Assembly (NCBI GenBank): GCA_958408685.1
Contig: CATYLC010000006.1
Coordinates: 1-64,000, forward strand
Length of the DNA: 64,000 nucleotides
Source of the DNA: an uncultured Collinsella sp.
GTDB lineage: Bacteria; Actinomycetota; Coriobacteriia; Coriobacteriales; Coriobacteriaceae
Reading direction: 5' to 3'
Positions 8,542 to 16,170 of the stretch are shown piece after piece. Under the pieces are notes generated by a model, which was given only the letters and a program-made list of their open reading frames with translations, was not told the origin of the DNA and ran no database searches. A program made the translations under genes and the position numbers. The number at the start of each line of letters is the position of its first letter. Within the stretch, counting starts at the first letter, position 1.

Positions 8542-8871
8542 ATGAGAGAAATTACTACTCCAGCGGATCTTAAATACGACGCCAAAGAATTGATTCCTTG
8601 TGTGGTTCAGCAGTATGACACCGGCGAGGTGCTTATGGTTGCTTGGATGAATGAGGAATCGGTGGGGCTGACGCTCAAGACCGGTACCACGTGGTTTTGG
8701 AGCCGTAGCCGTCAGGAGCTCTGGAACAAGGGCGCGACGAGCGGCAATATGCAGGAGGTCAAGGAGCTCTGGGCCGACTGCGATAGCGATACGCTGCTGG
8801 TCAAGGTCGACTCGCCGGGTCCGGCCTGCCATACCGGCAACCGTACTTGCTTCTTTAAGAAACTCGCGTAG
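8542..8871 (+). CDS. hisI: Phosphoribosyl-AMP cyclohydrolase
   Basis: 109 residues, the separate HisI domain. It hydrolyses phosphoribosyl-AMP to ProFAR. Conserved blocks are MVAWMNEESV, TWFWSRSRQELWNKG and the zinc-linked cysteines in WADCDSDTLL and PACHTGNRTCFF. I chose the ATG at 8542, preceded by GGGG at 8531-8534; the longer frame from 8473 would run into the palindrome. Separated from hisF by the 100-bp palindrome, so it may have its own expression level. Confidence 0.94.
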   Translation: MREITTPADLKYDAKELIPCVVQQYDTGEVLMVAWMNEESVGLTLKTGTTWFWSRSRQELWNKGATSGNMQEVKELWADCDSDTLLVKVDSPGPACHTGNRTCFFKKLA

Positions 8872-8916
8872 GGCGGGCGCTCGATTAGACGCTCGGCCAC
8901 CAGAAAGGATTGAACT

Positions 8917-9234
8917 ATGGGTGTGCGCACCGCAAACGTTCAGGATGGAAATATCGGAGAGACGCTGACAAGTCTGGCCGAGGTGATTCACGGTCGTCGT
9001 GATGCATCGCCGCAGGAGAGCTATACCGCGCGTCTGCTGACCGACGTCGAGGACGAGCTGCTCAAGAAGCTTGCCGAGGAGGCGAGCGAGGTGATCATGG
9101 CCTGCAAGGATAACGATCACGATCACATCCGCTACGAGGCTGGCGACCTGATCTACCACCTGCTCGTGACGCTCGAGCGCTACGGCATCACCCTCGACGA
9201 ACTGGCCGGCGAACTCAACGCCCGCCGCCACTAG
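8917..9234 (+). CDS. hisE: Phosphoribosyl-ATP pyrophosphatase
   Basis: 105 residues, all-alpha MazG-like fold. It removes pyrophosphate from phosphoribosyl-ATP. The metal-binding helix motifs are EEASEVIMACKD and YEAGDLIYHLLVTL. AAAGGA lies upstream of the ATG. Last gene of the his operon, 45 bp after hisI. HisI and HisE are often fused in other bacteria; here they are separate. Confidence 0.93.
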   Translation: MGVRTANVQDGNIGETLTSLAEVIHGRRDASPQESYTARLLTDVEDELLKKLAEEASEVIMACKDNDHDHIRYEAGDLIYHLLVTLERYGITLDELAGELNARRH

Positions 9235-9273
9235 TCGTTTGGGACAGTCTTTGTTGGTGTAACGGGGTCATGG

Positions 9274-9342
9274 AAGTTGCGGTGAAATAGGGACTGTTTA
9301 AGCGCTTCATCAGGCAAAACAATCCCTATTCCACCGCAACTT
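9274..9342. repeat. 69-bp palindrome, 'TTGCGGTGAAATA' family, copy 1
   Basis: A 22-bp near-perfect inverted repeat (AAGTTGCGGTGAAATAGGGA at 9274; its complement ends at 9342) with a loop of about 25 bp. Two further copies lie at 16028-16095 and 17613-17681. Just before it (9239-9270) is a GGGACAGTCTTTG head with a small stem. It lies between convergent hisE and hisK, so it may also act as a terminator. Confidence 0.85.
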
Positions 9343-9354
9343 ATGAAGGGATGG

Positions 9355-10266
9355 CTAGTCGAGGGGTGTGGGTTCCCATTCGCCGGTGGGGTGGGGGATG
9401 TCGAAGGTTCGATAACCGCAGTCGTAGGCGTGGGCCTGGGCCTCGCGGATGCTCCGGCAGATATCGCAGGCGCGGTGCGCGTCCGAGCCAAAGGTGATGG
9501 GCACCTCGGCGTGGGCAAAGCAACGCAACAGCCCCGTCGAGGGGTAATAGTCGTCGAGGCCCTTGCGCGGCGCGGCGGTCGAAACTTCAACGCGGCGGCC
9601 CGTATCGTGCGCGCACTCGGCCATCTGCTGCCAAAACGGTGCGGGGTCAAAGTCGGGCGCAAAGCCTTCCTTCGAAAAGCGCATGACCAGGTCGGGGTGA
9701 GCCATTACATCAAAGTTGAGCGGGCTCTCGCAGGCGCGGCACCAGTCGTCGACGTAGCGCTCCCACACGCCGCGTACCCCCAGGTTTTCCCAAACGTGCA
9801 GGTTGGTGTCATCGTCGATCCAACCGCAGCGCGAATCGGGCGTATCGGGACGAGCGACGTCCCCTGTTCCCGTCGTGCCCGCAGCGCCTGCCGCAATATC
9901 GCCCGGGTTGCCAATCCAATGTACGCTGCCCAGGCGCACGACGGCGCCCTGGGACCAGCGCTCGACCAAAGACTCGCAGCCTTCGTACCAATCGCACTCA
10001 AAGCCATAGATAAGCTCGAGCTTCGGCGCGATCTGCACGGCAAGCTTGCGGGCATCCTCAAAAGCCAGACGATGTGCCGGCAGGTCGCCCTCGACAACCT
10101 GCACCTCGCAATTGAAATCCATGCTGGCGGGCAGGGTAAGGTGGTCGGTTGAGACCATGACGCGGCAGCCGGCGGCGGCAGCAGCGCGGACGTTGTCCTC
10201 AAACGAGGCATGGCCATCCGAGAACGAGGTGTGGGTATGGCAATCGACCAGCGGGCAAGCAGACAT
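9355..10266 (-). CDS. hisK: PHP-domain histidinol-phosphatase
   Basis: 303 residues of the PHP phosphoesterase family. The N-terminal metal motif is DCHTHTSFSDGH; further ligands appear in STDHLT, YGFECDWY, GSVHWIG, MAHPDLVMRF and GSDAH. Enzymes of this HisJ/HisK type dephosphorylate histidinol phosphate, the one step not encoded in the neighbouring his operon, so this gene probably completes the pathway. AAAGGAG precedes the ATG. It is convergent with the his operon and so separately transcribed. Other PHP phosphatases cannot be excluded, but context makes this assignment likely. Confidence 0.85.
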   Translation of the reverse strand: MSACPLVDCHTHTSFSDGHASFEDNVRAAAAAGCRVMVSTDHLTLPASMDFNCEVQVVEGDLPAHRLAFEDARKLAVQIAPKLELIYGFECDWYEGCESLVERWSQGAVVRLGSVHWIGNPGDIAAGAAGTTGTGDVARPDTPDSRCGWIDDDTNLHVWENLGVRGVWERYVDDWCRACESPLNFDVMAHPDLVMRFSKEGFAPDFDPAPFWQQMAECAHDTGRRVEVSTAAPRKGLDDYYPSTGLLRCFAHAEVPITFGSDAHRACDICRSIREAQAHAYDCGYRTFDIPHPTGEWEPTPLD

Positions 10267-10407
10267 GGAGGCTCCTTTGCGTCAAGCGAATCCGCTCCAT
10301 TGTAGCGGCGCGGCCCTCGATGCGACGAGCGCGCCGGGGACCGAAATCGACTGGAAAGGACGGGTAGCGCATAAGGGCGAGCTTGCGACATCGGCCTCGC
10401 TCCGAAT

Positions 10408-10466
10408 CATGTACATCAGCCTCCAAAAGCTGCAAAAAATGACATGTTTGGAGGCTGACGTACATG
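10408..10466. repeat. 59-bp palindrome upstream of the LarC-like gene
   Basis: 20-bp arms (10408-10427 with 10447-10466), 19 of 20 paired, around an A-rich centre. It occupies the middle of the 339-bp gap between hisK and the larC-like gene; nothing else clear is seen in that gap apart from AAAGGAG before 10606. Confidence 0.7.
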
Positions 10467-10605
10467 TTTGGCTGAGGCGGTGGAGTGTCGGTTTCTTGCG
10501 GACAGGGAAAATCGCGCTCATCGCGCTCCGCCACATCCACGCCGCTCGCGATGTGTTAGCGTTTGGGTGAACAAAACGAGCCCGTGCGGAAAGGAGCCGG
10601 ACCGT

Positions 10606-11091
10606 ATGCCATGCGATAGCAAATCTCCGCTGTCCCGCGAGACCGATGCGCCCGAGACCATCGTCAAACTGGAATGCGATATCGACGACGCGTCGCCCGA
10701 GGTGCTCGCCTACGCCGCCGACCGCCTGCGCGAGGCCGGTGCGCGCGAGGTGCATTGGCTACCCCTCTATTGCAAGAAAGGCCGTCCCGGCTGGCAGCTG
10801 CAGGTAATCTGCACCCACGAGGATATCGAGCGCCTGCAGACGATTATCTTTTTGGAAACCACGACCAATGGCATCCGCCGCCAGGTTATGGAGCGCGTTT
10901 GCCTACCACGCCGCTTTGAGCGCGTGGCGACGCCATGGGGCGAGGTATCCGTTAAAGTGGCCACTCTGCCCGACGGCAGTGAGCGCGCGGCGCCCGAGTA
11001 CGAAGACTGCGCCCGCCTTGCCCGTGAGCGTGACGTGCCGCTCCAACGCGTGATGCAGGCGGCTCAGAGCGCGGCGCTGCGATTCGAGTAA
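10606..11091 (+). CDS. Stand-alone LarC C-terminal domain (nickel insertion protein-like)
   Basis: 161 residues resembling the C-terminal half of LarC, the CTP-dependent nickel-inserting enzyme of the nickel-pincer cofactor of lactate racemase (LETNIDD-like VKLECDIDDASPEVL, then EAGAREVHWLPLYCKKGRPG and LQTIIFLETTTNGIRR). In some bacteria LarC is made from larC1 and larC2 by frameshifting. Here no LarC1-like segment lies upstream; the preceding 339 bp is non-coding. AAAGGAG precedes the ATG at 10606. Followed by yfcE and mazG on the same strand. Role without LarC1 is unknown; the missing half may lie outside the window. Confidence 0.7.
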   Translation: MPCDSKSPLSRETDAPETIVKLECDIDDASPEVLAYAADRLREAGAREVHWLPLYCKKGRPGWQLQVICTHEDIERLQTIIFLETTTNGIRRQVMERVCLPRRFERVATPWGEVSVKVATLPDGSERAAPEYEDCARLARERDVPLQRVMQAAQSAALRFE

Positions 11092-11165
11092 CACGGTAGA
11101 TGGGCTCCGCATCCGCCGGACCCCGTATTCAGCCCCCATCAACCCCACTCCGAAAGGACCTCCCC

Positions 11166-11714
11166 ATGAAATACCTCATCGCTTCCGACATCCACGGCTC
11201 GGCATACTGGGCCGAGCGCCTCTGCGCCGCCATCGAGTCCGAGCGGCCCGACCGCATCGTCCTGCTGGGCGACCTACTCTATCACGGTCCGCGCAACGAC
11301 CTGCCGCGCGACTATGCTCCCAAACGCGTGATTCCGCTGCTCAACGCCCTGGCCGACCGCATCATCGCGGTGCGCGGCAACTGCGATGCCGAGGTCGACC
11401 AGATGGTGCTCGACTTCCCCGTCATGGCCGACTACGCCACGCTGTTCGACGAGACCGGCCGCGAGCTGTTCCTGACACACGGCCACGTCTTTGGCGCCGG
11501 TATGCACAACAGCGTCGACCACGCGCCCGCGCTGCCCGAGGGCTCCACGCTCGCCTACGGCCACACGCACATCAAGGTCAACGAGGAAAGCGCCGCGTAC
11601 CCGGGTCTGTGGCTCTTCAACCCCGGTAGCGTAAGCATTCCCAAGGACGGCTCGCACAGCTACGGTATTTACGAGGGCGGCGCGTTCCGCCACGTGATCA
11701 TGGAGGAGGACTAA
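11166..11714 (+). CDS. yfcE: YfcE-family metallophosphoesterase
   Basis: 182 residues, calcineurin-like fold. Metal motifs in order: SDIHGS (residues 7-12), GDLLYHGPRND, RGNCDAEVD, THGHVFGAG and GHTH, then FNPGSVSIPKDG. YfcE proteins hydrolyse phosphodiesters in vitro; the cellular substrate is uncertain. GAAAGGA precedes the ATG at 11166. Its stop lies 2 bp before mazG, so the two are probably co-transcribed and coupled. Confidence 0.88.
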   Translation: MKYLIASDIHGSAYWAERLCAAIESERPDRIVLLGDLLYHGPRNDLPRDYAPKRVIPLLNALADRIIAVRGNCDAEVDQMVLDFPVMADYATLFDETGRELFLTHGHVFGAGMHNSVDHAPALPEGSTLAYGHTHIKVNEESAAYPGLWLFNPGSVSIPKDGSHSYGIYEGGAFRHVIMEED

Positions 11715-11716
11715 CC

Positions 11717-12577
11717 ATGCCCGAGCATATGGCTCAGCAAAATGCCGAGGGTTCGCGCGACCTGTCCACGCTGGTCGACGCATCGGCCGAGCTGCAGCAT
11801 CTGGTGCAGACCATCTGGCGCCTGCGTCAGCCCGATGGCTGTCCGTGGGACCGAGAACAGACGCACCGCAGCATCGGCAAAAACATTATCGAGGAAGCCT
11901 ACGAGGCGCTCGATTGCATCGAGGCGGACGACGTGGCGCATCTGCGCGAGGAGCTGGGCGACGTGCTCATGCAGGTAGTGTTGCATGCGCAGATTGCGGC
12001 GGACGCCGGTGAGTTTACGCTGGCCGATGTGGCACGCGATATCGACGCCAAGCTCATCCGCCGTCATCCGCACGTGTTTGGCGATGCGGATGCCGATAAC
12101 TCCGACGAGGTGCTCAAGATTTGGGACGAGGTCAAGCTTGCCGAGAAGGCCGCCAAAGACCAGGCCGTGGCGGCAGGCGAGGCCGCGCCCGAGGGTCTGC
12201 TCGACGGCGTGCCTACGCACCTGCCGGCGCTGATGCAGGCTCAGAAGGTGTCGCGCAAGGCGGCTGCCGTGGGCTTTGAGTGGGAGACGGTCCAGGACGT
12301 GTGGGACGAGGTCGCCGAGGAGCGTGCCGAGTTTGAGGCCGAGGCTCCCGGAACGCCCGAGCGCGAAATGGAGTTTGGCGACCTGCTCTTTGCCCTAGTC
12401 AACGTTGCGCGCAAAGAAGGAATCGACGCCGAGAGCGCCCTGCGTGCCAGCACGGCAAAGTTCCGCCGCCGCTGGGCCGCGATGGAGCAGATGGCGGCCG
12501 ATGCCCATGTTGATCTTGCCGAGCTTTCGACCCACGGCCTCAACGACTTGTGGGACGCCGCAAAGGCAGAGGAGTAA
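11717..12577 (+). CDS. mazG: MazG nucleoside triphosphate pyrophosphohydrolase
   Basis: 286 residues with two MazG domains. The first holds the classical CPWDREQTH then EEAYEALDCI and EELGDVLMQVVLHAQ metal-binding helices; the second has EERAEFEAE and EFGDLLFALVNVAR. MazG hydrolyses NTPs to NMPs and pyrophosphate and cleans the nucleotide pool. A hinge of Ala/Glu-rich sequence joins the domains. GGAGGA overlaps the end of yfcE. It lies directly before eno, as in many Actinobacteria. Confidence 0.93.
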   Translation: MPEHMAQQNAEGSRDLSTLVDASAELQHLVQTIWRLRQPDGCPWDREQTHRSIGKNIIEEAYEALDCIEADDVAHLREELGDVLMQVVLHAQIAADAGEFTLADVARDIDAKLIRRHPHVFGDADADNSDEVLKIWDEVKLAEKAAKDQAVAAGEAAPEGLLDGVPTHLPALMQAQKVSRKAAAVGFEWETVQDVWDEVAEERAEFEAEAPGTPEREMEFGDLLFALVNVARKEGIDAESALRASTAKFRRRWAAMEQMAADAHVDLAELSTHGLNDLWDAAKAEE

Positions 12578-12581
12578 GACT

Positions 12582-12627
12582 GCGGGAGCGACGGGCTGAC
12601 ATGCCCCATCGTTCCCGCTAAATTTTT
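12582..12627 (+). terminator. Terminator after mazG
   Basis: GCGGGAGCGACGGG (from 12582) pairs with mismatches to CCCATCGTTCCCGC ending at 12618, followed by TAAATTTTT. Confidence 0.65.
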
Positions 12628-12637
12628 CGAAAAACAA

Positions 12638-12667
12638 TTGTATCCCTCGGCTAACTTGGGGCATAAT
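12638..12667 (+). promoter_or_regulatory. Candidate eno promoter
   Basis: TTGTAT at 12638-12643 and CATAAT at 12662-12667 with an 18-bp spacer, about 100 bp upstream of eno and just after the mazG terminator. Confidence 0.45.
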
Positions 12668-12768
12668 GCAAAAAGTGCGACAAGGCTAACTTGCAAACCA
12701 AAGCGCCACATTGGCGCAATGCCGCGTCGCCAAGCATTCAACCCGTTTCCAAGTGAGAGGGAGACAAC

Positions 12769-14058
12769 ATGAGCGATATTTTGGACGTCTACGGTCGCGA
12801 GGTGCTCGACAGCCGCGGCAACCCCACCGTCGAGGTCGAGGTCGTGCTCGAGGACGGTAGCTTCGGTCGCGCGATGGTGCCTTCGGGCGCATCGACCGGT
12901 GCCTTTGAGGCATGTGAGCTGCGCGATGGCGACAAAGGCCGCTACCTAGGCAAGGGCGTTTCGCAGGCCGTCGAGCACGTCAACAACGAGTGCGCCGATG
13001 CCGTCGTGGGTCTCGATGCCTTCGACCAGCGCGCCGTCGATGCCGCGCTGATTGCCGCCGACGGTACGCCCAACAAGACCAAGCTCGGCGCCAACGCCAT
13101 TCTGGGCGTATCACTGGCCGTTGCCCGCGCTGCGGCAGAGTCGGCGGGCCTGTCGCTGTACCAGTACCTGGGCGGCGTTAACGCCCACCTGCTGCCCACG
13201 CCCATGATGAACATCCTCAACGGTGGCGTGCATGCCGACAACAACGTTGACTTCCAGGAGTTCATGATTATGCCCGTGGGTGCTCCGAGCTTTGCCGAGG
13301 GCCTGCGCTGGTGCGCCGAGGTCTACCACACCCTCAAGGGCGTGTTGCACGAGGCCGGCCTGGGCGGCGGCGTGGGCGACGAGGGCGGCTTCGCGCCCAA
13401 TCTCAAGACCAACGCCGAGTCGTTCGAGTACATTACCAAGGCCGTGGAGAAGGCTGGCTTTAAGCCCGGCGTCGACTTCATGTACGCCATGGATCCGGCA
13501 TCGACCGAGTTCTACAACGCCGAGACCGGTATGTACGAGCTCAAGGGCGAGGGCGTGGAGTACACGAGCGCCCAGATGGTCGATTACTGGGAGAAGCTCG
13601 TCGACACCTACCCCATCATCTCCATCGAGGACGGCATGGCGGAGGAGGACTGGGACGGCTGGGTTGAGCTCACCCAGCGCATTGGCAATAAGGTGCAGCT
13701 GGTGGGCGACGACCTGTTCGTCACCAACACCGAGCGCCTCAAGAAGGGCATCGAGCTGGGCGCCGCCAACGCGATTCTGGTCAAGGTCAACCAGATCGGC
13801 ACGCTCACCGAGTCGCTCGAGGCCATCGAGACCGCCAAGGAGGCCGGCTACGCTTGCATCGTGAGCCACCGTTCCGGCGAGACCGAGGACTCTACGATCG
13901 CTGACCTGGTCGTGGGTGTTAACGCCGGTCAGATCAAGTCGGGCGCCCCGTGCCGCAGCGACCGTATTGCCAAGTACAACCAGCTCATCCGCATCGAGGA
14001 CGAGCTCGAGGGCAGCGCGCGCTACGCCGGCAAGTCTGCGTTCTACAACATTCGCTAA
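12769..14058 (+). CDS. eno: Enolase
   Basis: 429 residues, full length. It interconverts 2-phosphoglycerate and phosphoenolpyruvate in glycolysis. The N-terminal block DSRGNPTVEVEV, substrate loop GASTGAFEA, Mg ligands in FMYAMDPASTEFY, ISIEDGMAEEDWDGW and GDDLFVTN, catalytic Lys in ILVKVNQIGTLTE, and the signature SHRSGETEDSTIADL are all present. GAGAGGGAGA precedes the ATG. Flanked by mazG and a FtsB/DivIC-like gene as in Actinobacteria. Confidence 0.98.
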   Translation: MSDILDVYGREVLDSRGNPTVEVEVVLEDGSFGRAMVPSGASTGAFEACELRDGDKGRYLGKGVSQAVEHVNNECADAVVGLDAFDQRAVDAALIAADGTPNKTKLGANAILGVSLAVARAAAESAGLSLYQYLGGVNAHLLPTPMMNILNGGVHADNNVDFQEFMIMPVGAPSFAEGLRWCAEVYHTLKGVLHEAGLGGGVGDEGGFAPNLKTNAESFEYITKAVEKAGFKPGVDFMYAMDPASTEFYNAETGMYELKGEGVEYTSAQMVDYWEKLVDTYPIISIEDGMAEEDWDGWVELTQRIGNKVQLVGDDLFVTNTERLKKGIELGAANAILVKVNQIGTLTESLEAIETAKEAGYACIVSHRSGETEDSTIADLVVGVNAGQIKSGAPCRSDRIAKYNQLIRIEDELEGSARYAGKSAFYNIR

Positions 14059-14121
14059 ACAAGTGGTGCTCGCGGGGGCGGGGTTGACTCGGCTCCGCTC
14101 CACTTCTGATGGCCGCCATTG

Positions 14122-14153
14122 GGCGCTGGGCCATATGGCTCAGCGCCTTTTTT
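14122..14153 (+). terminator. eno terminator
   Basis: GGCGCTGGGCC pairs with GGCTCAGCGCC (14122-14147) around ATAT, followed by six T. Confidence 0.85.
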
Positions 14154-14244
14154 ATGTCGAGCAAAGGCTGGCGAAGGCGGTGCGGGCGCTCGTGCTATAA
14201 CTAAAGGACTTAGCGCAAACAAACCTCAACCGCACAAGGCGCAC

Positions 14245-15003
14245 ATGGATCAGATTTACGACAACAGGTACTATTCCGCCGGTTCGCATGAGCCGTCGTC
14301 TCGTCGTGCGCGCACGGTGCAGCTCGGTGGGTCCGCCTACGCCGGTGCCGACCGCTCCGCGCAGCGCCCGACAAGCACCTCGCGCCCCAATGCTCAAGTG
14401 AATACTTCGACAGATGGACCAGTACGCCCGACACGTTCGTCGCATCCGTCGCGTCCCTCGGCCCAGACGCACGACAAAGCGAGCAGGCCTTCGAGCCGTC
14501 TTTCGGGCTCGGACTTTATGCGCTACGCCAACGACAACGCGGTGGTTAAGGCAATCTATGACTTTACGCACGGTTCTCTACGCCCGCTGTTTATCGGTAT
14601 CGTGGTGGCGCTTGCGCTCGTGAGCCTGTATTTCCCCGTGCGCGATCTATACGTGGCAAAACGCTCGAACGACATCTTGGCCAAGCAGGTCGAGATTCGC
14701 GAGCAATACAAAGATGAGATGAAAAAAGACACTGACAAGTGGCTCTCGGAAGAGGGCATTAAGGATCGGGCACGGGAACTGGGCATGGCGATGCCCGGCG
14801 AGAAGAGGATTGAAGTGCAGGGCCTGGATGACGATTCGGATGCCTCGTCGAGCCAGAAGTCGTCGAACGCCAAGAAGGCCAGCGAAGTTGCCAAGGAAAT
14901 CGAAGAAGTCGGCAAGGACGCGCCGTGGTACATCCAGGCGTTCGACATGCTGTTTGGATTTAACGGCGTCGAGGGCCAGACGGTCGTGTCCAACGGCAAA
15001 TAG
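14245..15003 (+). CDS. FtsB/DivIC-like septum formation initiator protein
   Basis: 252 residues. A disordered, Ser/Arg/Thr-rich N-terminal half (residues 1 to about 95) precedes one membrane segment (PLFIGIVVALALVSLYFPV, about residues 114-132), a short coiled coil (NDILAKQVEIREQYKDEMKK) and the family's conserved C-terminal IKDRARELGMAMPGEKRI. It then has a Ser/Lys-rich tail and a hydrophobic end. FtsB/DivIC proteins join FtsL and FtsQ in the divisome. The eno-then-DivIC-then-ppx order matches Actinobacteria. The ATG at 14245 has only a weak Shine-Dalgarno. Both tails make it longer than the usual 100-150 residues. Confidence 0.8.
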   Translation: MDQIYDNRYYSAGSHEPSSRRARTVQLGGSAYAGADRSAQRPTSTSRPNAQVNTSTDGPVRPTRSSHPSRPSAQTHDKASRPSSRLSGSDFMRYANDNAVVKAIYDFTHGSLRPLFIGIVVALALVSLYFPVRDLYVAKRSNDILAKQVEIREQYKDEMKKDTDKWLSEEGIKDRARELGMAMPGEKRIEVQGLDDDSDASSSQKSSNAKKASEVAKEIEEVGKDAPWYIQAFDMLFGFNGVEGQTVVSNGK

Positions 15004-15023
15004 CGCCCGGAGGGGAGCCCGCA

Positions 15024-16025
15024 ATGACAAATTGCAAACGCTATAAGGTAGCCGCGATCGACCTGGGAACGGTGTCGTCGCGCCTGGTGTTGGCCCAGGT
15101 CGAGGGCGGGGCGATCGTGGAATCGTCCAAGCATACCGAGATTACCGACTTGGGCGAGGGCGTCGACGCGACGGGGCGCTTTTGCGAGGCGGCCGTTGAG
15201 CGCGTGCTCGCTGCGTGCCGGATGTTTGTGGACGAGGCCCGTGCCTTTGGGGCCGCGTGCGTCTGCACCACGTGCACGAGCGCCGCGCGCGATGCGTCCA
15301 ATGCCGCGCTGCTGTTGGACGGCCTGCGCGATCTGGGGCTTGAGCCACAGGTGATTCCGGGCGAGGTCGAGGCGCGCCTGACGTTTTTTGGCGTGGCGCA
15401 CGACTTTGCCGGCGAGCGCATCATCGTTGCCGATTCGGGCGGCGGATCCACGGAGCTCGCGACGGGCGTCTATGCACCGGAGCGCGGTATCTTTGCGCTG
15501 GAGGGAACGCGCTCGCTGGACATCGGTTGCCGCCGCGTGACCGAGCGGTTTTTCTCGGCACTGCCGCCGTCGACGGACGAGCTTGCAGCTGCTGCCGGCT
15601 GGGCAAACAAGCAGTTTACGGGCTATTTTGAGAGCCTGCCTGTCGACTTTGAGCGCGCCGAGCGCCTGGTCGCGGTGGGCGGTACCGTCACCACGCTCGT
15701 GGCGCTGGTCCACGAACTGGAGCCGTACGACTCGAACTTTGTGCACCTGCGCGAGCTTTCGCTGGAGCAGATCTCGGCCGCCATCGATCGTATGTCTACG
15801 CTGGGTGTGGAGGGTATCGCTGCGCTGCCGGGCGTGCAGCCCAAGCGCGCGGGTGTGATTCTGGCTGGCGCCGTGGTGATCCGCGAGCTCATGCGAGCCG
15901 GCGGTTACGACATGCTCACCGTAAGCGAGAACAGCCTCCTCGCCGGCATGGCCGCCACCATCAACGAGGTTCTCGACGGCGCGACTCCCACCATCGCATG
16001 GACTCCCAGCCTCAGCGCCCTCTAA
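15024..16025 (+). CDS. ppx: Ppx/GppA family exopolyphosphatase
   Basis: 333 residues of the sugar-kinase/HSP70-like fold. Phosphate-1 motif AAIDLGTVSSRLVLAQV (residues 9-25), the glutamate/gamma-phosphate region PGEVEARLTFFGVAHDF, phosphate-2 motif VADSGGGSTELATG, and VAVGGTVTTLVAL near residue 215. Members hydrolyse polyphosphate or pppGpp; which one is not decided by sequence. It starts 20 bp after the divIC-like gene, and GGAGGGGAG precedes the ATG, so the two likely form one unit. Confidence 0.88.
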   Translation: MTNCKRYKVAAIDLGTVSSRLVLAQVEGGAIVESSKHTEITDLGEGVDATGRFCEAAVERVLAACRMFVDEARAFGAACVCTTCTSAARDASNAALLLDGLRDLGLEPQVIPGEVEARLTFFGVAHDFAGERIIVADSGGGSTELATGVYAPERGIFALEGTRSLDIGCRRVTERFFSALPPSTDELAAAAGWANKQFTGYFESLPVDFERAERLVAVGGTVTTLVALVHELEPYDSNFVHLRELSLEQISAAIDRMSTLGVEGIAALPGVQPKRAGVILAGAVVIRELMRAGGYDMLTVSENSLLAGMAATINEVLDGATPTIAWTPSLSAL

Positions 16026-16027
16026 AT

Positions 16028-16095
16028 AAGTTGCGGTGAAATACGGACTAAAATCGCCCTTTCGGGCGCCAAACAGTCCCTATTCCACCGCAACT
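16028..16095. repeat. 68-bp palindrome, 'TTGCGGTGAAATA' family, copy 2
   Basis: Arms AAGTTGCGGTGAAATACGGACT (16028) and its near-complement ending at 16095, with an internal GCCCTTTCGGGC hairpin at the loop. It starts 3 bp after the ppx stop and lies before the convergent AAA ATPase gene. Confidence 0.85.
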
Positions 16096-16100
16096 CAACA

Positions 16101-16150
16101 GCCGGCACCTGGGGACGTTCCTTTTCTGCCGGCACCTGGGGACAGTCCTT
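16101..16150. repeat. Direct pair of GCCGGCACCTGGGGAC REP-like units
   Basis: GCCGGCACCTGGGGA occurs at 16101-16115 and 16128-16142; the first is followed by CGTTCCTTTT and the second by CAGTCCTT. The heads GGGGACGTTCC and GGGGACAGTCC match palindromes at 25.2, 27.4, 55.3 and 56.4 kb. Confidence 0.8.
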
Positions 16151-16170
16151 GCGGGGCGTCCCTACAGCGC

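Noticed and set aside
9236..9342. Simple terminator of hisE
   Set aside because: Although it may terminate transcription, two near-identical copies elsewhere show that it is a repeat family.
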